Below are positions 7,563-19,703 of a stretch of DNA of 41,757 nucleotides, in pieces; positions within the stretch are counted from its first letter, which is position 1; every line of letters starts with the position of its first letter. The translations under genes and the position numbers were made by a program. The notes below the pieces were generated by a model. It saw nothing but the letters and a program-made list of their open reading frames with translations. It was not told where the DNA came from and ran no database searches. The stretch is from Acidipropionibacterium thoenii DSM 20276 (GTDB taxonomy: Bacteria; Actinomycetota; Actinomycetes; Propionibacteriales; Propionibacteriaceae): positions 1-41,757 of the forward strand of contig NZ_AUHZ01000019.1 of assembly GCF_000423445.1 (NCBI RefSeq), written 5' to 3'.

Positions 7563-8161
7563 GGAGCCAAGGCCTGATCCTGTGGTGCCGTCAACGAGGG
7601 CTCGCCCGGGTCGCCGCAGTTCAGCTGGCCTGCCTGGCCTGGGTCGTCATCGGCTCCGGAATCCTGGTCCAGGTGCCCCCGCTGCTGTCGGGGACGGGGG
7701 TGGAGGTTGCCAACGCGGCCGTCGTCCCACTGGTGGGCGCTGTCGCCATCGCCTGGGCCCTGGCCCGACGTGACGTCGCCCTGGAAGCGGCGCGACGCCG
7801 ACCGGTCTGGTGGTGGGATGCCACCACCGCACTCGCCCTGTCAGCAAGCTACCTGGCCGTCACCGCCCTACTGCCCACCTCGATGGCCGTCGTCTCCTTC
7901 CGCAACGCACTCGGACTGACAGGACTGTCGCTCATCGCCGCCGCCATCGGACTGACCCAGCTCGCCTCCACCGTGCCGATCGCCTACACCGCCGCATCCC
8001 TGTTCGCAGGACGCATGGAGATGGACCGAGCACTGTGGTCATGGCCGGTCAAGTACGCCCGCGACCCCATCGCCGCATCACTGGCGGGCCTCACCTTCCT
8101 CCTCGGCGCCGCCCTCTACATCTACCGAGTCCCCACCGTCCAGAAGCAGGACGACGACTGA
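7559..8161 (+). CDS. second membrane subunit of the ABC system
   Basis: Its ATG overlaps the preceding stop (ATGA), giving 200 residues with about five to six membrane spans (VQLACLAWVVIGSGILV, AAVVPLVGAVAIAWALA, ALALSASYLAVTALL, LGLTGLSLIAAAIGL, PIAASLAGLTFLLGAALYIY) and a charged end (QKQDDD). No domain is recognised. It completes a four-gene coupled set: secreted protein, ATPase and two dissimilar membrane proteins, which could form a heteromeric channel. A strong hairpin 84 bp after the stop probably ends the transcript. Confidence 0.65.
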   Translation: MRSQGLILWCRQRGLARVAAVQLACLAWVVIGSGILVQVPPLLSGTGVEVANAAVVPLVGAVAIAWALARRDVALEAARRRPVWWWDATTALALSASYLAVTALLPTSMAVVSFRNALGLTGLSLIAAAIGLTQLASTVPIAYTAASLFAGRMEMDRALWSWPVKYARDPIAASLAGLTFLLGAALYIYRVPTVQKQDDD

Positions 8162-8244
8162 GCCCTCCCGACACAGGCAGAAACACGACCACCGCCCGGG
8201 CCTCCGGGTGCAACCTGCCGTCCTCTCACACGGCCCTGCCTCAT

Positions 8245-8270
8245 GTCTGGTGGGGTATACCCCACCAGAC
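8245..8270. terminator. perfect 26-bp palindrome, probable terminator
   Basis: The left arm GTCTGGTGGGGTA is followed directly by its exact reverse complement. As RNA it can fold into an 11-bp stem with a TATA loop. It lies after the ABC operon and before the recombinase. There is no U-run after the stem, so it could instead be a protein site; GGGGTATACCCC also resembles metal-sensing CsoR-type operators. Confidence 0.55.
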
Positions 8271-8326
8271 ACTCCCCCACCCCACGCAAAACCATGTCCA
8301 ACCACACCGATTCCAGACACAATAGA

Positions 8327-8356
8327 CATTCATGTCGTAGTGTCTAGACATGAATG
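8327..8356. promoter_or_regulatory. inverted repeat over the recombinase start, possible res/operator site
   Basis: CATTCATGTC (8327-8336) and GACATGAATG (8347-8356) are exact inverted 10-mers 10 bp apart, and GTCTAGAC lies in the spacer and second arm. The recombinase ATG (8350) is inside the right arm. Serine resolvases bind dyads like this in front of their own genes for crossover and autorepression. Confidence 0.55.
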
Positions 8357-8925
8357 GACATCTTGGACAGACCGTCGGCTACGTCAGAGTCTCGACCACC
8401 GACCAGAACCCCGCACGACAACTGGAAGCCATCGGCCAGGTTGATCGACTCTTCGCCGAGAAGATCTCGGCCAGGACCACCGACCGGCCCCAGCTCCAGG
8501 CCATGCTCGCCTACGTGCGCTCCGGCGACCTCGTCCGAGTGAAGTCTCCAGACCGGCTCGCCCGCTCCACCACCGACCTCCTCACCCTGGTCAACCAACT
8601 CAAGGACAAGGACGTCCAGATCCAATTCATCGACCAGCCCGCCCTGAACACCGACTCACCCCAAGGACAGTTCATGCTCACCATCCTGGGCGCTGTAGCT
8701 CAACTGGAACGAGCCACCATCAAAGAACGCCAGGCCGAGGGCATCGCCCTGGCCAAAGCCCGCGGCGTCTACAACCGGACCCCGAAACTCTCGCCCGACC
8801 AGATCAACCAAGCCCGCCGGCGCATCACCGACGGCGTCCCCAAAACCACGATCGCCCGAGACCTCAACGTCTCCCGGCAAACCCTCTACACCGCCCTCGC
8901 TGGCCAAGGTCGATACCTCCAGTGA
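8350..8925 (+). CDS. serine recombinase, resolvase/invertase family
   Basis: The 191-residue size is standard for small resolvases. The catalytic domain opens with GYVRVSTTDQNPARQ, placing the nucleophilic Ser at residue 15. It continues with the arginine-containing VKSPDRLARSTTDL, followed by FMLTILGAVAQLERATIKERQAEGI. The last 45 residues are a helix-turn-helix (RITDGVPKTTIARDLNVSRQTLY). It cuts and rejoins DNA at paired dyads, resolving multimers or transposon cointegrates. No Tn3-type transposase is nearby, so a replicon-maintenance role or an orphan from a lost transposon are both possible. The start is chosen because the family usually begins a few residues before the YVRVS strand. Confidence 0.92.
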   Translation: MNGHLGQTVGYVRVSTTDQNPARQLEAIGQVDRLFAEKISARTTDRPQLQAMLAYVRSGDLVRVKSPDRLARSTTDLLTLVNQLKDKDVQIQFIDQPALNTDSPQGQFMLTILGAVAQLERATIKERQAEGIALAKARGVYNRTPKLSPDQINQARRRITDGVPKTTIARDLNVSRQTLYTALAGQGRYLQ

Positions 8926-9091
8926 GGAGGCCGCAACTACCTCACATCCCAGCGAACCGCGCGTTGGAAAGAGAGCAAGCAGTCGACTTGGTCATCATCA
9001 GTTCGATGTCGTTCGGCGAATATACAGTTCGATCGCAGTAATTTGCATGAACATAGATGACTGCATCATACTGATGAGCGCGTCGTCATTT

Positions 9092-10060
9092 ACAGTGAGG
9101 TTTTCTCACCAGACCTGACCGTGGATCATCGGCGTTGATGCTGTGGCAAGGGGTGATGGTCGACTCGGGTGGGTGCATGCGGGTCGGGTGGTGCAGGATC
9201 GGTTTCTGCCAAGAGACCGTCCCTGTAACAGAACCGAGCCCGCATGCTGTCCTATCGTGCCACCCTTGACCTTCCCACCACCATCGTTCGCCGCATCTCC
9301 GCGTGGCTGTCGGCCCACCGACGCCGACATGACCGCCGCCCCTGGCAACGCGCCGCCACCTGCTGGACCCAAGCGATCCTGCTCTGCCGCTGGATGTGTG
9401 ATGCGACCCCCATCCACCGCTTGGCCCGTGACCATGGCCTGTCCCAAGCCACCTGCTACCGCTACCTCCACGAGGCATTGGACGTGGTCGCCGACCACGC
9501 ACCCGACCTCCACGAGGTCCTCGACGAACAACATGCCCACGGCGCGGCGTTCGTCTGCCTCGACGGCACCCTGATCGCCACCACCGCCGTCCACACCCCT
9601 GCCGGACAAGGGAAAACCACCGATGCGTGGTACTCGGGAAAACACCACCGCCACGGCGGCAACGTCCAAGTCCTCACCGACAGCTCCGGTTTCCCGATCT
9701 GGACCTCGCCGGTATCCCCGGGCTCGACCCACGACCTCACCGCCGCCCGCCAACACGTCCTGCCAGCCCTCTACCCAGCCGCCGCACAAGGCCTGAAAAC
9801 GTTGACCGACAAGGGCTACCAAGGCGCCGGCATCGGCATCTGCCACCCGATCAAGGGCCACGGCCTGGCCCCGACACCAACACCCGCAACCGGCTCATCA
9901 CCCAACTCCGCGCCCCAGCCGAACGAGCCAATGCCATCATCAAACACTTCAAGGCCCTCCAGAAAGTCACCCTCGACCCCTGGCGCATCACCCAGATCGT
10001 CCGCTCAGCCCTCGTGATCGCTACTCACGTGCGAGGAGCCTGGTGAGAAAACCTCAGTGT
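9092..10060 (+). mobile_element. IS5-superfamily insertion sequence with damaged transposase
   Basis: Inverted ends match for 20 of 21 bp: 9092-9112 contains GAGGTTTTCTCACCAG and 10040-10060 carries its complement CTGGTGAGAAAACCTC. The span is 969 bp and encloses one transposase gene. I see no convincing target duplication next to the ends. The right end lies 33 bp past the stop of the pyrophosphorylase gene, so it bounds the lactose/galactose island on that side. Confidence 0.8.
9244..10046 (+). pseudogene. IS5-family transposase (DDE_Tnp_4 type), frameshifted
   Basis: The first frame, from ATG 9244, encodes an N-terminal HTH (PIHRLARDHGLSQATCYRYL) and the first two catalytic acids in AAFVCLDGTLIA and LTDKGYQGAG. 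Near 9870 the reading shifts: the proper C-terminus with the catalytic Glu (LRAPAERANAIIKHFKALQ) and the end at 10046 lie in the third frame. The frame-1 product would therefore lack the essential Glu. Some IS5 groups use programmed frameshifting, but no obvious slippery run is present at the junction, so a single-base deletion or a sequence error is more likely. Confidence 0.82.
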
Positions 10061-10093
10061 CCTCCTTGGATCTGGGGGTGGCGCTCGACGGTT

Positions 10094-11470
10094 TCAAGCC
10101 GGGCCGCCGAGGACGGCGTGGTCAGGGACGAGCATGGGCTCTGCCGTGTCGATGCGGGCGTGGCCGCGGACGGTTACGCCTTGCCCGAAGCTGACGTCAC
10201 CCAAGACCGTGAGGCTGCGTGCTCCGAGCAGGCCCAGGGGGTAGGGGATGCGGCGATCGAAGTCCTGGACGATCTTGTAGTGGTTGTCCAGACGGATCTC
10301 AGGAATCGGTCCTCGGGCGGTCAGGTGGTGATCCTCATCCAAGGAGAACAGGTCCGAGCGCAACAGCAGGAGTTCATTGGTGGTCTTGACCGGCAGGAAC
10401 CGGTTGCGGTCCACGCCGATGGCACTGGCTCCCGGGAACACCTCGATGGCGGCACCCATCGCGGTCTCCATCTGGATGACCGCGGGTGAGGTGGGGTCCG
10501 CCGGATCGACGGTCTTCTCGTTGCGGATTAGCGGAAGGCCCAGCACGCCGGTGCGTTCCTGAAGGGTTCGCTTGAGCACGGGCAGGTGGACCCACAGGTT
10601 GTTGGTGTGGAAGTAGGGATGGCGGTGCTCGTCGGTGAAGAAGTCCATTTCCTCCGGCGCTGTCTGCGCCGTGTCGCGCAGTACCAGCTGTCCGTCGCGG
10701 CGGCGGATCGCCAAGTGCCCGCCCTTGCGGTCATTGGCGGTACGGGTGCACAACTCTGCGGCGTACGGGGCAGATGACTGGGCGAACCAGCCGGCCAGGA
10801 GTGCGTCCGGTGTGGCCCCGAGGTTGTCGCCGTTGCTCAGGAACAGGTATTCGTAGCCACGCTCCAAGAGCAGGTCGAGGATTCCAGAGTCGTCCAGCGC
10901 GGTATAGACGTCCCCGTGGCCCGGTGGGCACCACTCGAGGCTGGGGTCGCGAGGCCAGTCGATCGGAGTGAGGTCGTCGACCCTCAGCTTCGGCTCCTGG
11001 TTCTGCAAGAAGCACAGGGGCAAGCCCGGGACGGCGAGCTGGGGGTATGCCTCGAGCGCGCGGCGGGTGTCGGCGTCGGTACGGAAGGAGTTCATGAACA
11101 GAAGCGGCAGTCGCACGCCATGGCGCTGACGGGCGGCCAGCACTTGGCGGGCGATGATGTCGAGGAAGGTCAGCCCGTCGCGGACCTCCAGCAGGTTCTT
11201 GGCCTTGGCCAGACCCATCGACGTACCGAGGCCGCCATTGAGTTTGAGGATCGCCGTCCGGTCGAGTGCATCCTCTGCCTCACGGCGATCGATGTCGACG
11301 TCGCTGGCCATGTCGACCTCGAGGAGGGGTTCGATGTCGGCTTCGCGGACATACCCGCCGGCTCCATCGGCCAAGTTCGCATAGTGGGACTCGAACACCC
11401 GGATCGCTGCTGCTCCAACCCCTGCTGCATGCATCTTGTCGCGGGCCTGGGTCAGGCCAATGTCAGTCAT
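10094..11470 (-). CDS. UDP-sugar pyrophosphorylase (UTP-glucose-1-phosphate uridylyltransferase, UGP type)
   Basis: The ATG at 11470 follows GGAGAAC and overlaps the stop of the LacI gene; the ORF extension upstream lacks such signals. The 458-residue length and the motif LKLNGGLGTSMGLAKAKNLLEV (residues 75-96) mark the eukaryotic-like UGP/USP group, not the bacterial GalU group. NGDNLGATPD is a further nucleotide/metal-binding segment. The enzyme exchanges UTP and a hexose-1-phosphate for UDP-hexose and pyrophosphate. In bifidobacteria, related enzymes act in galactose catabolism with GalE (family knowledge). The operon has galK and galE but no galT, so uridylylation of galactose-1-phosphate is the inferred job. 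It is the last gene of the galK-LacI unit. Confidence 0.85.
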   Translation of the reverse strand: MTDIGLTQARDKMHAAGVGAAAIRVFESHYANLADGAGGYVREADIEPLLEVDMASDVDIDRREAEDALDRTAILKLNGGLGTSMGLAKAKNLLEVRDGLTFLDIIARQVLAARQRHGVRLPLLFMNSFRTDADTRRALEAYPQLAVPGLPLCFLQNQEPKLRVDDLTPIDWPRDPSLEWCPPGHGDVYTALDDSGILDLLLERGYEYLFLSNGDNLGATPDALLAGWFAQSSAPYAAELCTRTANDRKGGHLAIRRRDGQLVLRDTAQTAPEEMDFFTDEHRHPYFHTNNLWVHLPVLKRTLQERTGVLGLPLIRNEKTVDPADPTSPAVIQMETAMGAAIEVFPGASAIGVDRNRFLPVKTTNELLLLRSDLFSLDEDHHLTARGPIPEIRLDNHYKIVQDFDRRIPYPLGLLGARSLTVLGDVSFGQGVTVRGHARIDTAEPMLVPDHAVLGGPA

Positions 11471-12532
11471 GGTGTTCTCCTTCTGCGGTGCTGGGGATCC
11501 CGCTGCTTGCGCGGACCTGGAGGTGTGGTGGTACGAGGATGGACTCCCGGACCGGGCCGCCATGGTCGCGGCGGTCGATCTGGCGCAACAGGACGTCGAC
11601 CAGGTGGAAGCCGATCGTGGTGAAGTCCTGCTGGACGCTGGTCAGCGGGGGCCACAGCCAGGCGGCGCTGACGTCGTCGAAGCCGACCACGGCCACGTCA
11701 CGGGGAACCCTGCGGCCGCGTTCGTGCAGGGCTCGCAGGAGTCCAGCGGCCATCTCGTCATTGGCGACGAGCACCGCGGTGATGCTGGAGTCATCGGCGA
11801 CCAAGAAGCCGGCGCGGTACCCGGAGGCGGGGCTCCAGTCACCATGGCTGACCGTCGCGGGCACCCGACGTCCGGCCGCCTGGAGGGACTCTCTCCAGCC
11901 CTGCTCCCGCTGCCTCGACTGCACCGAGTTTCGCGGCCCGGCAACCAGGTGCACAGTGTCGTGCCCCAGGCCCAGCAGGTGGTCGACCGCGAGGCGTGCT
12001 CCGGCCTGTTGGTCGAGGCCCACGTTCGGCACAGACAGGTCCGCCCGGGAGTCGGCCAACACCACGGGCAGGGACGGCGGGATGCGCACCGTCGCCAGTT
12101 CGGCCGTCTCCAATCCCAGCACGACCAGGCCCGCGACGCCCTGCCGAGCCCGTGCAATCGCGCGGTTCACGTCCTCGGCCGACCCGCTGGCCGCGTGGGC
12201 CAAAGCCACGTCATACCCGTGCTGGCGTGCCGAGGTGCACACCGCATCGATGATGTTGGCCTCGCCTGTCCGGTTGAGGTGGTGGGCCACCACACCAATG
12301 CTTGACGACCGCCCTGCTCGCAGTGCCTGGGCGGCCGCGTTGGGGGCGTAGCCGAGCTGCGCCACCGCCGCGAGCACCTTTTGCCGAGTCGGTTCGGCCA
12401 CCGACTGTGTTCCATTGGCCACTCGGGAGACGGTTTGCGCCGAGACCCCGGCCACGGCTGCGACGTCTCGTGCGGTGGCACGGCCCGACCAGCCAACGCC
12501 ACCCCGGGTCGACGAGCGCAGGACCTGGTCAC

Positions 12533-12536
<4 letters not shown>
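11463..12536 (-). CDS. LacI-family transcriptional regulator of the galactoside island
   Basis: The 357-residue product has a 20-residue basic leader, then the LacI DNA-binding domain ATARDVAAVAGVSAQTVSRV at residues 20-39 with the hinge helix PNAAAQALR. The periplasmic-binding-like effector domain fills the rest, with SIGVVAHHLN at its start and the family end signature around DVAVVGFDDVSAAWLWPPLT. It is coupled on both sides: its ATG overlaps the galK stop (ATGA), and its stop overlaps the pyrophosphorylase start by 8 bp. It should bind the gal/lac promoter region and release on galactose, lactose or a derivative (inference). Candidate half-symmetrical sites lie in the galK-lacZ gap. Confidence 0.92.
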
Positions 12537-17086
<4,550 letters not shown>

Positions 17087-17108
17087 ACCCACCGGGAGAC
17101 CCGAAACC

Positions 17109-18497
17109 ATGCCCACACACGCTGCAAGTTCTGGCAAGACGTACCTGACCTGGGGCAACAAGATCGGCTACGGCTCCGGTGACGTCGCCGGCAACGTGGT
17201 CTACGCGTTCCTGTCGGCCTTCCTGATGATCTACCTGACCGACCAGATGGGCCTCAACGCCGGTGTCATCGGCACGCTCATGATGGTCGCCCAGCTGTTC
17301 AATGGTGTCACCGACATCGGTTTCGGGGCCTTGCTCGACCGCACCCATACCCGAATGGGCAAGGCTCGGCCGTGGATGCTGTGGCCCTACATCGGCTGCG
17401 CTGTCACCCTGGTCGCCAGCTTCGCCATCCCCGGCGGGCTCAGTGAGACGGGCAAGTACATCTGGTTCTTCCTCGCCTATATCCTGCTCAACTCGGTGTT
17501 CTTCACCGCGAACAACATCGCCTACTCGGCGCTGACGGCGCTGATCACCAGGAACTCCGCCGAACGAGTGCAGATGGGCTCCATCCGCTTCATGTTCGCG
17601 TTCACCACCAGCATGCTCATCCAGACCTTCACCGTCCAGGGCGTGCGCATGCTGGGTGGCGGCGCCGACGGGTGGCGGGCCATCGCGATCATCTATGCCG
17701 TCATCGGTCTGGCGGTTAACACGATCTCGGTGCTGTCGGTCAAGGAGCTGCCGCCCGAAGAGCTTGACGAGGGCCACGATCCGGCCGCCGCCGAGCGCTA
17801 CTCGTTCAAGGAGGGCGCCCGGATCCTGCTCGCCAACAAGTTCTATCTGATCATCCTGGTCATCTACCTGGTCCAGCAGATCTTCACCGCCACCCTGAAC
17901 ATGGGCATCTACTTCATGACCTACGTCCTCGGTGACGCGACCCGTCTGGGCGCCTTCGCATGGGCGATCAACATTCCGCTGATCATCGGACTGCTGTTCA
18001 CCCCCGTTCTGGTCAAGCGCTACGGACAGATGTACCGCCTCAACATCTGGGGTTACGTCGTCGCCGTCCTGGGCCGCTTGGGTGTCGTGGCCGGTGGCTA
18101 CATGGGCAGCATCCCCCTCATGATCGCCTCCTCCGCGATCGCCTCTCTGGGCATGAGCCCCCTGCAAGGCACTCTCAATGCGCTGATCGCCGAGGCCTCC
18201 GAGTACACCTTCCTGCGCACCGGCAAGCACATCGACGGCATGATGTTCTCCTGCACCACCCTCGGTGTGAAGATCGGCGGCGGCGTCGGAACAGCCTTGG
18301 CCGGATGGCTCTTGGCCGCCAGCGGCTACGTCGGCAACGCCACCACCCAGAGCAGCTCCGCGATCCACATGCTCTACTTCATGTACCTGTGGATCCCCGC
18401 CATCGCCAACCTCATCATCCTCGCCTTCCTCACCCGGCTCGACGTCGAGAAGGCCAACCGGGCGCTGCGCACGTCGGCAGACCGCGTGACCGCGTGA
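17109..18497 (+). CDS. GPH-family galactoside:cation symporter
   Basis: The 462-residue protein has about 12 membrane spans and the layout of the glycoside-pentoside-hexuronide family (MelB, LacS, XylP). The early segment GYGSGDVAGNVVYAFLSAFLMIYLTD matches the cation-site helix of MelB-like carriers, and FNGVTDIGFGALLDRTHTRMGKARPWMLW is the loop 2-3 signature with its conserved Asp, Arg, Gly and Lys. There is no C-terminal PTS IIA-like domain, unlike streptococcal LacS. Located between lacZ and galE, it probably brings in lactose or galactose with Na+ or H+. The ATG at 17109 has GGGAG 9-13 bp before it. Confidence 0.93.
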   Translation: MPTHAASSGKTYLTWGNKIGYGSGDVAGNVVYAFLSAFLMIYLTDQMGLNAGVIGTLMMVAQLFNGVTDIGFGALLDRTHTRMGKARPWMLWPYIGCAVTLVASFAIPGGLSETGKYIWFFLAYILLNSVFFTANNIAYSALTALITRNSAERVQMGSIRFMFAFTTSMLIQTFTVQGVRMLGGGADGWRAIAIIYAVIGLAVNTISVLSVKELPPEELDEGHDPAAAERYSFKEGARILLANKFYLIILVIYLVQQIFTATLNMGIYFMTYVLGDATRLGAFAWAINIPLIIGLLFTPVLVKRYGQMYRLNIWGYVVAVLGRLGVVAGGYMGSIPLMIASSAIASLGMSPLQGTLNALIAEASEYTFLRTGKHIDGMMFSCTTLGVKIGGGVGTALAGWLLAASGYVGNATTQSSSAIHMLYFMYLWIPAIANLIILAFLTRLDVEKANRALRTSADRVTA

Positions 18498-18542
18498 GCA
18501 CCAGCACCCTCTTCGAGCATCCCCAGAGACACAGGAGAAGAC

Positions 18543-19538
18543 ATGTCGTGGTTGGTCACCGGCGGAGCCGGCTACATCGGGTCGCACGTCGTGCGGGCCT
18601 TCATCGAGCAGGGCATCACCCCGATCGTGGTCGACGACCTGTCCAGCGGCCACCGGGAATTCGTGCCCGACGGCGTCGACTTCGTCGAAGGCCAGGTGCA
18701 GGACACCTCGCTGCTGGAGCGGACGATGCGTGAGCACGACGTCGAGGGCGTGATGCACATCGCTGGGTACAAGTACGCCGGCGTGTCGGTCGCCCGGCCG
18801 CTGCACACCTACAGCCAGAACGTGCAGGGCACCGCGGCGGTGCTGGAGGCGATGCAGCGCGTCGGCGTCAGCCGAATCGTGTTCTCCAGCTCGGCGGCCG
18901 TCTACGGCACCCCCGACGTCGACCTGGTCACCGAGGACCAGCCCACCGCCCCCGAGTCGCCCTACGGCCAGAGCAAGCTGATCGGCGAGTGGCTGCTGGC
19001 CGACCAGGCCCGCGCGCTGGAGCTCACCGACGGTGCCACGCCGCTGCAGCACGTCAGCCTGCGCTACTTCAACGTCGTCGGCTCCGGCACCGACGAGGTC
19101 TACGACACCAGCCCGCACAACCTGTTCCCGCTGGTCATCGAGGCGCTCATCGAGGGCCGCACGCCCCGCATCAACGGCACCGACTACCCGACGCCGGACG
19201 GCACCTGCGTGCGCGACTACGTCCACGTCGCCGACTTGGCCACCAGCCACGTCGCCGCCGCGACGGCGATGGCCGAGGGGCGCGAGCTGCGGCCGGTGTA
19301 CAACCTGGGCAGCGGCGACGGGCTCTCGGTGCGCGAGATCATGGACGCGATGCAGCGTGGCACCGGCCACACCTTCGAGCCGGTGATCGGCGAGCGCCGC
19401 CCCGGCGACCCGGCGCGCATCGTCGCCAACGGGGACGCCGCCGCCCGCGACCTGGACTGGCGGATGCGCCACTCCATCGACGACATGGTCACCTCGGCGT
19501 GGCAGGCGCGCACCGCCCATCCCGACATAAGCGAGTGA
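18543..19538 (+). CDS. galE: UDP-glucose 4-epimerase
   Basis: GalE interconverts UDP-galactose and UDP-glucose using bound NAD. The Rossmann start VTGGAGYIGSHVV (GxxGxxG, residues 7-13), FSSSAAVYG with the catalytic Ser, and the YxxxK pair Tyr141/Lys145 in SPYGQSKLIGEW are all present. The 331-residue length is standard. CAGGAGAAG precedes ATG 18543 closely. In this island GalE would turn the UDP-galactose made by the pyrophosphorylase into UDP-glucose, which the same pyrophosphorylase can convert back to glucose-1-phosphate. It is the last intact gene of the rightward operon; a further gene began about 100 bp downstream but is cut by an IS. Confidence 0.95.
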   Translation: MSWLVTGGAGYIGSHVVRAFIEQGITPIVVDDLSSGHREFVPDGVDFVEGQVQDTSLLERTMREHDVEGVMHIAGYKYAGVSVARPLHTYSQNVQGTAAVLEAMQRVGVSRIVFSSSAAVYGTPDVDLVTEDQPTAPESPYGQSKLIGEWLLADQARALELTDGATPLQHVSLRYFNVVGSGTDEVYDTSPHNLFPLVIEALIEGRTPRINGTDYPTPDGTCVRDYVHVADLATSHVAAATAMAEGRELRPVYNLGSGDGLSVREIMDAMQRGTGHTFEPVIGERRPGDPARIVANGDAAARDLDWRMRHSIDDMVTSAWQARTAHPDISE

Positions 19539-19643
19539 GACCCGCTGACCACGGCACCTGCCTCATCGGGACACGACACGCCTCACCCCACCCGCGATGT
19601 CGACCACCCGAACCCGCACCCAGTTGACCAGGAGAAGTACTCA

Positions 19644-19703
19644 GTGGCAGACGTTTTCCAACCACCGGGTATCTTAATCGGCTCATCACAGATGAGGGTG
19701 TAG
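19644..19703 (+). pseudogene. start of a fourth operon gene, cut off by ISL3 insertion
   Basis: AGGAG at 19630-19634 is followed after 9 bp by GTG 19644, which opens MADVFQPPGILIG before the frame runs into the ISL3 end at 19680 and stops at 19703. The ribosome site and spacing show that a gene followed galE. Only 12 native residues remain, too few to name it. The continuation is not found on the far side of the IS. Confidence 0.5.
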
